A DNA stretch of 64,000 nucleotides, taken from contig CM047431.1 of assembly GCA_026168455.1 (NCBI GenBank), forward strand, positions 8,516,943 to 8,580,942. Direction: 5' to 3'. Source of the DNA: Theocolax elegans. Taxonomy: Eukaryota; Arthropoda; Insecta; Hymenoptera; Cerocephalidae. Position numbers and translations under genes: made by a program. The notes beneath the pieces were generated by a model. The model was not told where the DNA came from. It saw only the letters and a program-made list of their open reading frames with translations, and did no database searches. Shown here in pieces: positions 33,452-44,076 of the stretch. Numbering within the stretch: the stretch's first letter is position 1; each line of letters starts with the position of its first letter.

Positions 33452-34345
33452 CTAGAGAGGTCGTTTGGATACCAGTGCTGGATGTGAGGCCTCCGTCACA
33501 GAAGTTTGTTGTCTGCGTTGTGCACGGATCGGACGAACCGACAAGATGTTGTTTGGCGACAAGTCAGATTTCAGCGTGACGAGAACAGCGAACACCCCTA
33601 TCTTGAGGTTCTCAAATTCTGCACCAATAAGACTACCAAGCACCAATTCTGCACTGTGCGAGAGACTGCTGTTGCGTGGACAATAGACGTATCTTTTGTG
33701 CAAGAATTTTATTATCAGCCCCAAGTTTTTGCAGCTTACCAGCATCTGCGAAGTTTATTGTAGAATCTGTAGAGGTGCCTTGGTTGGCAGTCGACAAGGA
33801 GTTGACAGTTTGTTGAAGAGCATCATGATCAGCTCGCAGCTGATCCAATTTCTCAACGGTCTCATCCACACGTATGTTAAGTGAGATCGACATGTCTTTC
33901 ATCTGCGTTTCAAGCGTAGAAACCTTACTAACAAGCGCACCAAGCTGTGTTTTCATTGAAGTCATGCTAGTCTCGATTGTATCTAGTTTATCTAGTTTAT
34001 CTAGTTTATCTAGTTTAGCAACAATGTGCGAAAGAAAGTCAGCAGGTACTTGCATTGTTTGCATGTAGGGGTAGGGGCTCGAGAACCCGACGGCGTATGC
34101 GAGGACAAAGAAGACTTGGATGCATTAGAACTCACTGATCCTGAGCGCAGTCTATGGGTGCCTCGATTTGCCTTCGTAATACAGAATGACATACCTAGAT
34201 TAGCGTTTCTTCTTCTGTGCGTACAGTAGTTAGATTAGCGCATGAGCTATGGTATGTGTTACCACAATTTGCACAGTAAGTAGGTTTAGAGGTTGCTGTA
34301 AATGCCTTTTGGCAAGAGTAGCAAAACTGAGATGTCTGACTCATG
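33452..34345 (-). pseudogene. LINE-B ORF1: PHD-like zinc finger and coiled coil
   Basis: Starts MSQTSQFCYSCQKAF at 34345 and has CANCGNTYHSSC, i.e. C-x2-C ... C-x2-C-x4-H-x2-C, the PHD/RING-like finger of CR1-group ORF1. After a frame change follow a Ser-rich stretch (GSVSSNASKSSLSSHTPSGS), a 9-bp minisatellite encoding repeated Lys-Leu-Asp (33981-34018) and a coiled coil (MTSMKTQLGALVSKVSTLE; VDETVEKLDQLRADHDALQQ). The C-terminal part is 33745-33452 in another frame. Several frameshifts. Confidence 0.75.
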
Positions 34346-34424
34346 TTGCAGCACCAAGATATACTTAATAATAATACAAAGCTGGTAGTATAATCTAAAT
34401 CAGTAATATATGAACATACATATT

Positions 34425-34426
<2 letters not shown>

Positions 34427-34464
<38 letters not shown>
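34427..34464. repeat. (TA)n microsatellite
   Basis: About 19 TA units between LINE-B and the next LTR-like unit. Confidence 0.95.
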
Positions 34465-34465
<1 letters not shown>

Positions 34466-34466
<1 letters not shown>

Positions 34467-35075
34467 GTAACGGTCACGCTGGGGATTAGGGCGTGGCGTC
34501 TAAGGCGAAATAAACGATTGAGTTTATATAAAATAATATTAATTTATTGTAAAAATAAAATAAGGTTTGGGCGCCAGTCGCGTACGATCGCTGCGAATTT
34601 ATATAGTTTTGCTCAGCTGCGTGCGAGCTGCTGCTACTTGCTGCGCGAGGGGAGGGGAGGGGAGTAAAGGGGAAGCACACTTACGGTCAGAAGAGATCGT
34701 GAAATACCGGTGCAGGCGTGTACCCACTTTATTTGAGTGGAGATCGTCTCCTGGAGATTACTGCTCTACGTTCGATTACTCTCGCACACACACACTCGAA
34801 TATTCTCCGCAAACGGTCGTGAATCGAATTGCTGATGTTGCCTCGATGGCGTCTCTCGAGCTCGGGCTCGTTCGCTGCTTTGTTGCTCGGGCCCGATGTG
34901 CGCGTGCAGCTTCTCGCGTCGAGTCGCCCGTCGGCCGCCGTCGTCTCGCGCGCCTCGTGTAGTGAATGCTCGCGGCCATGTTTACCAAACCGGACGATAT
35001 TGCCTGAGCTGCTGCTTCTCGCGGAGAGGACGGTGTTCTTGGTGGTGCTGTTGACCAGGTAAGCCTTTATAATCG
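34466..35075 (-). repeat. LTR-like unit, minus orientation
   Basis: Begins TGTAACGGTCACGCTGGGG, related to the terminal block of the units at 19.75 and 22.97 kb. A minus-strand AATAAA lies near 34540, and 'gggcgccagtcgcg' at 34569 resembles the PBS complement seen at 13678. A GC-rich leader follows (34570-35060) with a donor-like CAGGTAAGC at 35056-35064. The unit inserted next to (TA)n, like the Gypsy-type element. The right border is where F1 begins. Confidence 0.5.
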
Positions 35076-35094
35076 TTCAGTACAGGTGATTAGA

Positions 35095-35705
35095 TGGATA
35101 CTGAAACAAGTGGAGATACTTTTCTACCACTCCAAGGTAAGTGCACAAATTTTTTTGCAATGATCATGCTACTAGATTCATCGTTATAAGGCAACAAATA
35201 TACATTTCTATTAATATTTCGGGCACTTTTCCCGGATATTTTGACCATAAGTGATCTTAATGATTTAGACCCACTCTGGAAATTTTTAGGCAGTTTCTGA
35301 CTATAAAAAGACATTTTTTAGATAGCACTGGTTTCCCGAGTCCGGAGCAGAATAGCTGATTTTCACTATTTAAGGTATAAATGTCTTAGAAGGAGTGTGA
35401 CAGCATAAATTTATGAATTTAAAAGTATTTTTAATGAAAAATTCAGAAAATTAAAAAAAAAAGTCATATTTATGTTTTTAGTGAAAAATGCATCCCCTGG
35501 GAGCTATAATTTCATGAAAATGGGCATATAATGCAAAAAAGTGCTAAAATGTCAACTTTGACTCTCTGTAACTTAAAATAATGGCCCAGAAAAAATCTGA
35601 ACAAAATCAGGAAAACTACTGGATACCTCTAAAACATATTCCCACAGTTATAGCAATATTAATTTTTTTCTCCTTCGATTTCACAGAAAACCGCCCATAT
35701 ATAGA
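35095..35705 (-). repeat. Repeat family F1, minus-oriented copy
   Basis: Near-complete copy from 'tggagatacttttctaccac' to 'cacagaaaaccgcccatata', the reverse complement of the copy at 44661-45275. Non-coding. Confidence 0.75.
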
Positions 35706-36247
35706 GTCTTTGTAATTACTGTACAATTTAGTTAAGGCAAGACTAGTAGTTTGTAACGTTTAATTACACAAAAACCCAATGGTGGCGACATCTGGTAGAT
35801 ACCTTTTTATTTAGTTTATACTTCAAGTGTAGTTGAATCTATCTTACCGACTGTAGGTAACAAAAACCACATGTGTGACTATAATATACACGATACATCT
35901 AACCTCAAATGTTCAACTTAAAACACTAATTTGTTTATTAAAAATATCACTACACTTAAATAAACAGTTTGCCACAGCACTAACACAGTTGCTCCTTCCT
36001 CATGTAGTTTAGCAGTACTCAAACAACATGAAAACCGTTAATGCACACTTAGTTTAAAGGCCAAAAACGCATGTAAATAAAAGTCAAAGGAACCAAAAAT
36101 AACGTGCATGTAGGTAGATGCCTTGTTGCACTTAACGTAGCGGCCTCTCCAGGAATATTATCTGATGAATCCCACCTCCAAAAGTGCACAAATAACAACA
36201 AAAAACTACAATATTCTCATAGCAATCTCACAGCCGATGTTAATGTT
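35706..36247. other. Unassigned AT-rich DNA
   Basis: No gene recognised. 'taccgactgtag' at about 35847 recurs at about 40459 on the far side of LINE-C, hinting at a shared short repeat. Confidence 0.3.
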
Positions 36248-36275
36248 GAGAGAGAGAGAGAGAGAGAGATAGAGA
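36248..36275. repeat. (GA)n tract at the LINE-C 3' end
   Basis: About 11 GA units followed by 'tagagattgattgaatagac', the complement of the LINE-C 3' terminus. Confidence 0.9.
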
Positions 36276-36628
36276 TTGATTGAATAGACTTTATTTATGC
36301 TTAGGATAATTTTATCCTTAAGGCAAGTAGCAAAAGTTGCATAACAATAAAAATATTACAGAAAAACGCAACCATATACATAATCGCAAATGTTTATAAC
36401 AATGTAAAATAAAAGTAATGCAATATATCAACAATATAACAATATATATGGCAAGATATATAGAGCACACCAACAAATAATAAGGTGTGTAACTAATATG
36501 CCGGATGGACGCATGAATTTAATCGCAATAAATCAGCAATACTACTACTAATACTAACATTAAAACTGAATACTAATACCAATATTAATATTAAAATTTA
36601 TGCCCGCACGACTACCACAGATCACAGG

Positions 36629-37905
36629 CTAATGTGATACTCGATCAATTAAGTAGCTACGCAAACTAATCTTAAAATTTAATACATTTGAGATCATTCG
36701 CAACTGTGGGGGCAGCGAGTCCCATAGGTTCATTGCTTGCAGACTAAAAGATTTTTGATACGTGGTGGTAAGTGCCACGGGACGTTCAAAGTTAGACTGT
36801 TTAGCCCGCGCTGATCGACGCAACTCATGACTAGGCGGTGGGAGAAGGGCGTGAAGGTAATCAGGTTTACCTGTAGTTAGAACCTGGTAAGTCAAAACCG
36901 CCATAAAATACTCGCGCCGCTTAGATGCTGTGAGCCAATTTAATTTAGCGTAAAAGCAGTCAAGTCTACTATCCCTGCGCAGACGAAAGATATATCGTAC
37001 ACAGATGTTCAGCAATCTCTCAAATTTGACATTTAAATAATCAGGTAAGTCGCAATACACGGTACAGGCATAATCAAAATGCGGCAGAACAAGGGCTGTG
37101 ACCAGCCTTTTTTTCATATTTTGCGAAAGGAAATTACCTCGGTTTCTTAGCCTATGAAGAACTCCGTGAACTTTGGAAATGATGTTGGACACATGGCTGT
37201 TCCACTGCAAATTTTCGTTTAAAGTAACGCCTAAGTTACGCACAGAGCTAACTACCTCAATTTGCTGACCATCTATTACGATAGGGGGTAAGGCATTTTT
37301 ATTTATGAACCTAAGCTGTTGAACGGAACCCAGCATTAAAACTTTGGTTTTAGAGAAATTTATATCAAGGCCGTGAGTACTCGCCCATTGAACCACTCTT
37401 GTACCATCCTGAATCAATCTATCGATATAAGCATCACACTCACCGGGATAACAATGTAAATACAATTGTAAATCATCCGCAAATAGCATACCTTCAGTAT
37501 AAAGTAATTGACTCACAATCGAATTAATAAACATTACAAAAAATATTGGTCCAGGTGCGGAGCCTTGCGGAACTCCAGAAGATGTTTCTAAAAACATCTG
37601 ATCTGACAAATATGAATGAAACCATTTAATCGAAATCTCGTCAAAATTTAGCTTCTTAAAGGTTCTAATAAGTTCAACATGGTTAATTGTATCAAAGGCC
37701 TTTTTAAAATCGAAAAGTAACAAGAAAGTTACCATACCTTTCTCAATTGCTTCGCGTACATCATCAGTAACCTTAATAAGTGCTGTTTGAGTACTGTAGG
37801 AGCTACGGAAGCCAGATTGCAGAGGTGACAGAATATTGTTCTCTTCTAGATGTTCCGTGACTTGGCGAGTAATTAAATAGTCAAAAACTTTCGTAAATGC
37901 GCAAG
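36629..37905 (-). pseudogene. LINE-C ORF2: reverse transcriptase
   Basis: After a one-base frameshift near 37900 the RT runs open: VFDYLITRQVTEHLEEN and QSGFRSSYSTQTALIKV, then motif A LLLFDFKKAFDTINH (about 37665-37715), motif B SGVPQGSAPGPIFFVMF (about 37530-37585), catalytic MLFADDLQLYL (about 37455-37490), then SKTKVLMLGS, LGVTLNENLQWNSH, the thumb with ALVLPHFDYACTVYCDLPDY and a C-terminal tail ending YLIDRVSH. All catalytic Asp residues are present. Total RT plus tail matches the family length. Confidence 0.92.
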
Positions 37906-38742
37906 ATTAGCAATTGGTCTCGTATCGGAGGGCGATACAGGGGTGGCAACTTTATTTAGAGGAATAATTAAAGCGCGCTTCCAAATTTCAGGATAGATAC
38001 CAGATTTAATCGACAAATTAAATAATTTAGTAAGAGCAGGCACAATCAACGGAAGAACGTCTTTGAAATATGGCAGAGAGAGACCATCCAAACTTCGGTT
38101 CTTAGCTTTACGCAGACATATTCTTAAGGCAATCATTACTTTATCAGGAGAAATTAGCTGTAATGAGAACGGTTGATACTCAGAAATAATATGAGAATTT
38201 ATAATTTGATCTAATTGATCAAGAGTACAACTAGGGTGTCGTTGATTAATAGAGGAGTAATGAAGTACTAATTCTTGGTCTGAAAAAAATTTTAGAGCAG
38301 AATTTGCTCGCGGTTTAGAAATACCTAATTGTCGCAGAATTCGCCAATACTGAGCCTGTCCCGGGGCTTCTAACATCTGTTTTTCATAATAATCCTCGCG
38401 AACAGACTTAATTTCACGCTTAATATCACGCCTTAGGATCTTATAAGCTACTAACAGAGATCTATCATTCAAACGTTTTGCTCTCTTATACAAGCGATCG
38501 CGCTCACGACATTTTATTTTCAAAATGCTCGTCATCCAGGGAGCGGTACGTGCGCGTAATAATGGAGAAACTATCGGAGCATGTTTATTGAGACCAGAGA
38601 TAAGAGACTCACGCACACAATCCAGAAACGAATCAACTGTCCAAGAATCATCTTGAATGTCACATAAGCTATCAAGATCATTTCTCAATGCTGCAGTAAA
38701 GTCACATGCAACAAAATATTTAAAATCTCTGAACTGAAATAA
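37873..38742 (-). pseudogene. LINE-C ORF2: linker between endonuclease and RT
   Basis: 271 open residues after an in-frame stop at 38743: a helical basic stretch (KIKCRERDRLYKRAKRLN, RRDIKREIKSVREDYYEKQM), SLDGLSLPYFKDVLPLIVPA and the start of RT motif 0/1 (IIPLNKVATPVSPSDTRPIA). It ends by frameshift into the RT frame. Same frame as the endonuclease, so only one stop separates those two. Confidence 0.85.
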
Positions 38743-39415
38743 CTAGCGCTCATTAGACAACGATGGCAGACTATAATCAATAAACAAAAAGTCATGACCA
38801 TTAATAAATGGACTCCCCGATTGTTTCTTGGCCACAACCTTATCCATTGAATCTACTAAAATAATATCAAGCCACGTGTCAGAGTTATCGCGATGATGAG
38901 TGGCATTAAAAGGAACTAGATTTAGAGATGATTCACTGATAAGACATTTAAGATGAGTGCTGTAATATTCATCTGTTAGCAAGTTAGAATTTAAATCTCC
39001 AGCGATAATAATATTATTATATAAATGAGAGCAATCATCAAGCGTATTAAAAAATTTTGTCAAAACATGACCCTTAGGTCGGCGATATACCGAAGCAAAC
39101 AACATTTTATTATTATTAACAACTAACTCCAACAATAAATATTCAGTGTCATTTACACTAAGAATCTGCGGAGCATCCAAAATTCTAAACTTAATACTAT
39201 CGCGAATATAACATGCAACACCGCCACCTTGCATAAATTCACGCTTCACAGTAGTTGAGGCTAAACCACGATAAAACGTCCACACGATCGGAAAACAGAA
39301 ACGCTTCAAACTCTGCATGGTGATTCATTAAGGAATTTACATTAACTTGTGCTACACGGATAAACGTAGTAGATTTATAATCGGTAACCCCAATATTAGG
39401 CGCCTTCAACGACAA
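38743..39415 (-). pseudogene. LINE-C ORF2: APE-type endonuclease
   Basis: The N-terminus VNVNSLMNHHAEFEAF and DRVDVLS lies in another frame (39415-39270); the catalytic ETW-like block that should follow is missing, so a small deletion plus frame change occurred near 39270. Then GGGVACYIRDSIKFR, EYLLLELVVNNNKMLFAS, VYRRPKGHVLTKFF, IIIAGDLNSNLLTDEYY, TWLDIILVDS and INGHDFLFIDYSLPSL. Nicking activity is lost. Confidence 0.85.
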
Positions 39416-39445
39416 ATTTAAGCTAGAGTTAAAGTCACGAGGCAG

Positions 39446-40192
39446 TCACAGAAGTTTGGAGAGATCAGCCTCTGTTGCAATTAAGATTTTCTCTGAGCTA
39501 TCATTCATTCTGACATAAATCTTACTATCGCGCGTCCAAATATATTTATAGTTAAGTGGCTCTAATTTCGCTTTTACAAGTAAACGCAGTTCATGAATTG
39601 CAGGCGATAGCGTATTCGGAGTCGCCTTAACAAATATATCTCTTAACTGCGCGTTTTGAGTACGTAACTCTGCATTTTCAGATTCTAATGCAGTCATGCG
39701 ATCATGATGGATATCAAGCCTATCAGTAATACCATCCAAGCGGTCATTAATAGAGTTTGTACTCTCTCGACCAATTCTCGCCAAGTCGCTGTACACATAA
39801 GCTAATTGCTGCGAATGATTCATCGACTCCCATCCCTCTGGTAAATTCATATTGCCAGCACCGTCGTCAACACTGCGTAATGAAGAATTTATGAGCGAAT
39901 TATTCGGCAAACTTAAACTGATGTCTCGCGCTGAGTCAATAAGCGAATGTCTAGCTGAAGACGAAGTAGATGCTGACAATTTTGAATTTAAATTCTTCAA
40001 CTGGGTTACTCGATCAATAGTATCGCTTAAATTGTAATTACAGCACAAATCTGACGGCTTATTGCGCAAAAAATGAATAGAACACTTTGGATGAAATACT
40101 TTACCACATTCGGAGCATACTTTAACTAACGTAGCAATATTTTGGGTACAACGAGAGCACTTCACTACCTTAGGTTTCAAATTTCTATACAT
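39446..40192 (-). CDS. LINE-C ORF1 protein: zinc finger plus coiled coil, intact frame
   Basis: An ATG-started open frame of 248 residues without lesion. Residues 10-45 form a PHD/RING-like finger (VKCSRCTQNI ... VCSECGKVFHPKCSIHF: C-x2-C, C-x2-C-x4-H-x2-C). Residues 55-115 are Ser/Asn-rich. Residues 135-200 form a coiled coil (SNQQ-type spacing with IGRESTNSINDRLDGITDRL and MTALESENAELRTQNAQLR). The C-terminus (ELRLLVKAKLEPLNYKYIW, SKIYVRMNDSSEKILIATE) is a small alpha/beta fold. The expected role is binding and chaperoning the element RNA. Domain order matches CR1-group ORF1. The intact frame contrasts with the broken ORF2. Confidence 0.8.
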   Translation of the reverse strand: MYRNLKPKVVKCSRCTQNIATLVKVCSECGKVFHPKCSIHFLRNKPSDLCCNYNLSDTIDRVTQLKNLNSKLSASTSSSARHSLIDSARDISLSLPNNSLINSSLRSVDDGAGNMNLPEGWESMNHSQQLAYVYSDLARIGRESTNSINDRLDGITDRLDIHHDRMTALESENAELRTQNAQLRDIFVKATPNTLSPAIHELRLLVKAKLEPLNYKYIWTRDSKIYVRMNDSSEKILIATEADLSKLL

Positions 40193-40914
40193 CTAGACAT
40201 TAATGCGAGCCAACATGCAAAATTTAGCAATTAAATAGTAATAACATAATTCAAACTCAATTCAACTAAAAACTAAACGCTAGTACACTAAAAATGCAGC
40301 ACAATTTTGCATACACCGGATTAAAATTAAATAAAAATTTTTCGATCGCAGCGCAATAAACTTGAGTATAAATATAATAAAAATAGAATAAATAAGTGTA
40401 CGCAGTAACATATACTCTCTCCGTGTATACGATTCTTGCACAATAAGGGTATCTGTATTACCGACTGTAGATAATGATGGAATTTATGCCACGTGCTCTT
40501 GGAATATCAGATGCCTTAATAACCTCAAAGTGGAGGTGCTAATCGCCGATGAAAATTGATAAAAAAAAACACTTGGTACCGTGAAATCCAGGCTGAAAAT
40601 CCGATGCGTGCATGAATGATTCGTCCTTCAAGAAGAAAGGCACGTTGCGGTTGCGTAGATAGCCCATCCGATGACAAGAAGTATAGCAGTTAACATATGA
40701 CAGTTTAAAGTCTCTCGCGGCCAAAACAGTGCATAAACATGCAACTAATTACACGAGTGCATACAGGCCGTTAACGAGGACTTTTCCTGCAAAAACTTCA
40801 ACTCCGAAGAGTTAAAAATAGACGTGAAAATGTGATTTTGCGGAGAGCCTTGGAGAAAGGCTGTTTCGCACTTATCCAGAGAGAGAGGGAGAGAGAGAGA
40901 GAGAGAGAGAGAGA
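40193..40914 (-). other. LINE-C 5' UTR and flanking (GA)n tract
   Basis: About 690 bp upstream of ORF1 without a long frame, ending at a (GA)n tract (40879-40914). In this group internal promoters lie in the 5' UTR; no specific element could be pinned down. Confidence 0.55.
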
Positions 40915-41574
40915 TAAAATTCTAACCATAAGAACAATGTTTTTATTTTTATGTATAACTCTTTTAAATCTTTAATTGTAAAATAAGAATTGTACAAAAA
41001 ATAAATGTATATTATTACATTATTTTAATTCTATTTATTATCTTATTACTTCATTTTATTTACATTTTTTTATGTGTTGGCTTTAAGTTTTAGATAATTT
41101 GAAGGAATTTTTGCTTGTATTTTTAAAATAAATTCCTCATCATATCTCAATGTTTTCCACATTGACCAAAATAATTTAAAAAATAATATAGTATAATTAC
41201 GTGGATGTTTTATCGTCTCTATCCTAATTAAAGTTACTGAATAATCATTTTATTTTCTATATAAAGCTAATGTATGTTTTCGTTACTTTGCCAAGTGCAT
41301 AATATTTAATAATAATATGGACTATAACACATATACGATGATATTCTTTCCAACTTTAAATAATTTAAAAGAATGTTGATAAATTATTGTTCTCTTTACT
41401 TATAGTTATTGAATATAAATACTATAATATTATAAATACTAAATTAATTAATATTTTTATCGGTCTTACAGTCAATTATATGGGCAGTCAGATTTCCCCT
41501 ACTTATAATCACCCCCGAATAATCTATAAAAATAATAAAAATAAAAAATAAAAACACTAACTGAAAATAAAAAC
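40915..41574. other. AT-rich DNA without a gene
   Basis: Strongly AT-rich, with A/T runs and no coding or repeat match found by eye. Confidence 0.5.
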
Positions 41575-41642
41575 AAATTATTAATAAAGCAATTTGACTG
41601 CCCCCCTGCACCAAAAATCTACTAACCCCAAATATGCTGTCT

Positions 41643-41674
41643 GACGTTTCGAGCTCGCTGCTGCTCCTCATCAG
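41643..41674 (-). ncRNA. Hammerhead ribozyme core, minimal stem III, copy 1
   Basis: The minus strand reads CUGAUGA, a stem-loop closed by GAGC and GCUC, then GAAAC and GUC. All invariant core bases (CUGANGA, GAAA, UH) are present. GAAAC runs straight into GUC, the minimal stem III reported for Penelope-like elements, which probably works as a dimer. Stem I pairing is not evident by eye, so activity is uncertain. Confidence 0.5.
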
Positions 41675-41809
41675 TCCCTGATCAAGCCATCGCAGGCCTT
41701 TATTTAAAGTTCGTCAACTGAATTAAAATTTATATTATATTTGCAGTTTTCTATTTAATCATTTTATTGTATCCTAGATGCTGACAAATAAAAACGAAAA
41801 TCTATTTGT

Positions 41810-42345
41810 AAGTATTATCGGTCACACCGCGAACTAAATAATTTACTTTTAGAATAAAGTAGGCCCATTGTACTCTTTGTCCACTATAGTTGGAATTTCC
41901 CAGAGCACGGCCTTTATTAAAAACAATTAAAGGCGTTTCGTCCTCGATCTCCAGCTTGGACTCCTCAACGTATTCATTTATTTCTCAAATAACCGGTGAC
42001 TAGGTCGCTTACGTCGCACTCTGGCTGGTGGTTTTTCCCACTACCAGATGGAGACGACTATATTTCTACACTCGTTGTAGAGATCGTCGTCTCTTTTCTA
42101 TATATATAGCCGCAGAACATCTTGCTGGCGTCGCGGTTCATCTTGCGACAGGCGTCTAAGGTAAGATCTCCAGTTCCTTACTGAGAAGTCCAAGCTGGAG
42201 ATCGAGGACGAAACGCCTTTAATTGTTTTTAATAAAGGCCGTGCTCTGGGAAATTCCAACTATATAGTGGACAAAGAGTACAATGGGCCTACTTTATTCT
42301 AAAAGTAAATTATTTAGTTCGCGGTGTGACCGCTAATACTTACAT
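41810..42345. repeat. Palindromic element, about 160-bp arms, copy 1
   Basis: The left arm 41810-41970 and the right arm 42183-42345 are inverted ('gtaagtattatcggtcacac', 'tccactatagttggaatttc', 'cagcttggactcctcaacg' versus their complements). The loop of about 210 bp holds 'tggcgtcgcggttcatc'. The right half contains the type III-like hammerhead. A related degenerate copy is at 8380-8560. Confidence 0.8.
42150..42218 (+). ncRNA. Type III-like hammerhead ribozyme fold, copy 1
   Basis: Stem III AGGCGU (42150-42155) pairs with ACGCCU (42213-42218). The cleavage-site C is 42156. Stem I UAAGG (42157-42161) pairs with CCUUA (42176-42180). The core is CUGAGAA (42181-42187), stem II GUCC/GGAC (42188-42191 with 42206-42209), then GAAA (42210-42213). 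Only one invariant base differs: G8 is A, which should cripple cleavage. Confidence 0.5.
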
Positions 42346-42439
42346 ATAGACATTTACGAACGATAGATTCATTTATTTCTCAAAAAAACGAAAATCATTT
42401 GAGTTTGAACGATATACGTGCGATTAATTTTGGGAGATC

Positions 42440-42927
42440 CCGGAATATTTGAAATAAAATTTTAAATACTGTCCTTTTCTAGCACATTGTACAATTTAAG
42501 TATACTGAAAGGATACCTTATTTTAGTCTGGGCGCTGAGAAGGGTTTCGTGGCCACTTTTTGTCCCCTTGGGAACTTTTCGTAGTTGTATGTTTTTTGGG
42601 TCGTAGAAACCGCATTTCGGGGTTTCCAGGCCCGAATTTTGTCCCATTTTGAGATATGGCCCATTTTAATAAAAATACCGAATTTTTCAAGTTTTTCGGA
42701 TAATTGACCTTATTTAATGCATGAATGACTTTTTATATTGTATAAGTATATATTTTTTGTAATAATTACGTATATAAATAGTTATTTTACCGTGAAACAA
42801 CCCAATGAATAACGAAACTCAAATAGAAAGGCTTAGCATGCGCGCTCTTTTCTTATGCAGTAGGTCTAATCCGCACTTTTTAAATGTAATATAAGCACAC
42901 TCATACGCTCATATATATATATATATA
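42440..42927 (+). repeat. Repeat family F2, copy 1
   Basis: From 'ggaatatttgaaataaaatt' through 'ttcggggtttccaggcccga' to a TA run (about 42908-42927). Repeated at 44171-44660 (+) and inverted at 45605-46090. The 61-residue open frame inside (42462-42647) is merely preserved by the recent duplication and is not supported as a gene. Confidence 0.75.
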
Positions 42928-43304
42928 TGGGTGGTTCTCTGTGACATCGAAGATGAAAAAAATAAATATTGCTATAACTGTGGGAATATGTTTTAGAGGT
43001 ATCCAGTAGTTCTCCTGAATTTTTTCAGATTTTTTCTGGGCCATTATTTAAGTTACAGAGAGTCAAAGTTGACATTTTAGCACTTTTTTGCATTATATGC
43101 CCATTTTCATGAATTTTTAGCTCCCAGGGGATGCATTTTTCACTAAAATATAAGTATGACTTTTTTTGTAAAATTTTCCGAACTTTTCATTAAAAATACT
43201 TATAAAGACATAAATGTATGCTGTCACACTCTTGTAAGCCATTTAAAACCTTAAATAGTGAAAATCAGCAATTCTGCTCCGGACTCTGGTAACCTAATAC
43301 TGTC
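42928..43304 (+). repeat. Repeat family F1, truncated copy
   Basis: Starts 'gggtggttctctgtgacatc' after the TA run and stops at the duplication junction at 'aatactgt'. Confidence 0.8.
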
Positions 43305-43374
43305 ATAAATTATTAATAAAGCAATTTGACTGCCCCCCTGCACCAAAAATCTACTAACCCCAAATATGCTGTCT

Positions 43375-43406
43375 GACGTTTCGAGCTCGCTGCTGCTCCT
43401 CATCAG
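43375..43406 (-). ncRNA. Hammerhead ribozyme core, copy 2
   Basis: Same sequence as 41643-41674, carried by the second unit of the tandem duplication. The two cores lie 1.73 kb apart on the same strand. Confidence 0.5.
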
Positions 43407-43540
43407 TCCCTGATCAAGCCATCGCAGGCCTTTATTTAAAGTTCGTCAACTGAATTAAAATTTATATTATATTTGCAGTTTTCTATTTAATCATTTTATT
43501 GTATCCTAGATGCTGACAAATAAAAACGAAAATCTATTTG

Positions 43541-44076
43541 TAAGTATTATCGGTCACACCGCGAACTAAATAATTTACTTTTAGAATAAAGTAGGCCCAT
43601 TGTACTCTTTGTCCACTATAGTTGGAATTTCCCAGAGCACGGCCTTTATTAAAAACAATTAAAGGCGTTTCGTCCTCGATCTCCAGCTTGGACTCCTCAA
43701 CGTATTCATTTATTTCTCAAATAACCGGTGACTAGGTCGCTTACGTCGCACTCTGGCTGGTGGTTTTTCCCACTACCAGATGGAGACGACTATATTTCTA
43801 CACTCGTTGTAGAGATCGTCGTCTCTTTTCTATATATATAGCCGCAGAACATCTTGCTGGCGTCGCGGTTCATCTTGCGACAGGCGTCTAAGGTAAGATC
43901 TCCAGTTCCTTACTGAGAAGTCCAAGCTGGAGATCGAGGACGAAACGCCTTTAATTGTTTTTAATAAAGGCCGTGCTCTGGGAAATTCCAACTATATAGT
44001 GGACAAAGAGTACAATGGGCCTACTTTATTCTAAAAGTAAATTATTTAGTTCGCGGTGTGACCGCTAATACTTACA
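43541..44076. repeat. Palindromic element, copy 2
   Basis: Second copy of 41810-42345 within the tandem duplication, same arms and loop. Confidence 0.8.
43882..43950 (+). ncRNA. Type III-like hammerhead ribozyme fold, copy 2
   Basis: Same fold and same G8-to-A change as 42150-42218. Confidence 0.5.

Larger units (their letters stand above)
30572..34345 (-). mobile_element. LINE-B: CR1/Jockey-group element with internal deletions
   Basis: Minus-strand order: ORF1 starting at an ATG at 34345, ORF2 endonuclease (about 33000-32200), RT (32133-30816), 3' UTR and a GATA/GA tail at 30571-30592. Length is about 3.8 kb, short because RT blocks are missing. The right flank is a (TA)n tract. Confidence 0.85.
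36270..40878 (-). mobile_element. LINE-C: CR1/Jockey-group element, near full length
   Basis: 4.6 kb on the minus strand with a 5' UTR (40878-40193), ORF1 (40192-39446), ORF2 (about 39400-36629) and a 3' UTR ending ATTCAATCAATC against a GA tract. The 5' end abuts a second GA tract (40879-40914). The element thus sits inside a split (GA)n microsatellite, the tract acting as target duplication. Lesions are few, so this is the youngest LINE of the three in the cluster. Confidence 0.9.

Noticed and set aside
41885..41972. Hammerhead on the minus strand of the palindrome's left arm
   Set aside because: GGAC-GAAAC-GCC and a UUGAGGA core are present, but C3 is changed and no upstream GGCGUC partner strand lies close by, so it is only the mirror of the right arm.
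42462..42647. Small conserved protein gene present twice (also 44193-44378)
   Set aside because: Identity is explained by the recent tandem duplication; the third F2 copy at 45.6-46.1 kb does not keep the frame.
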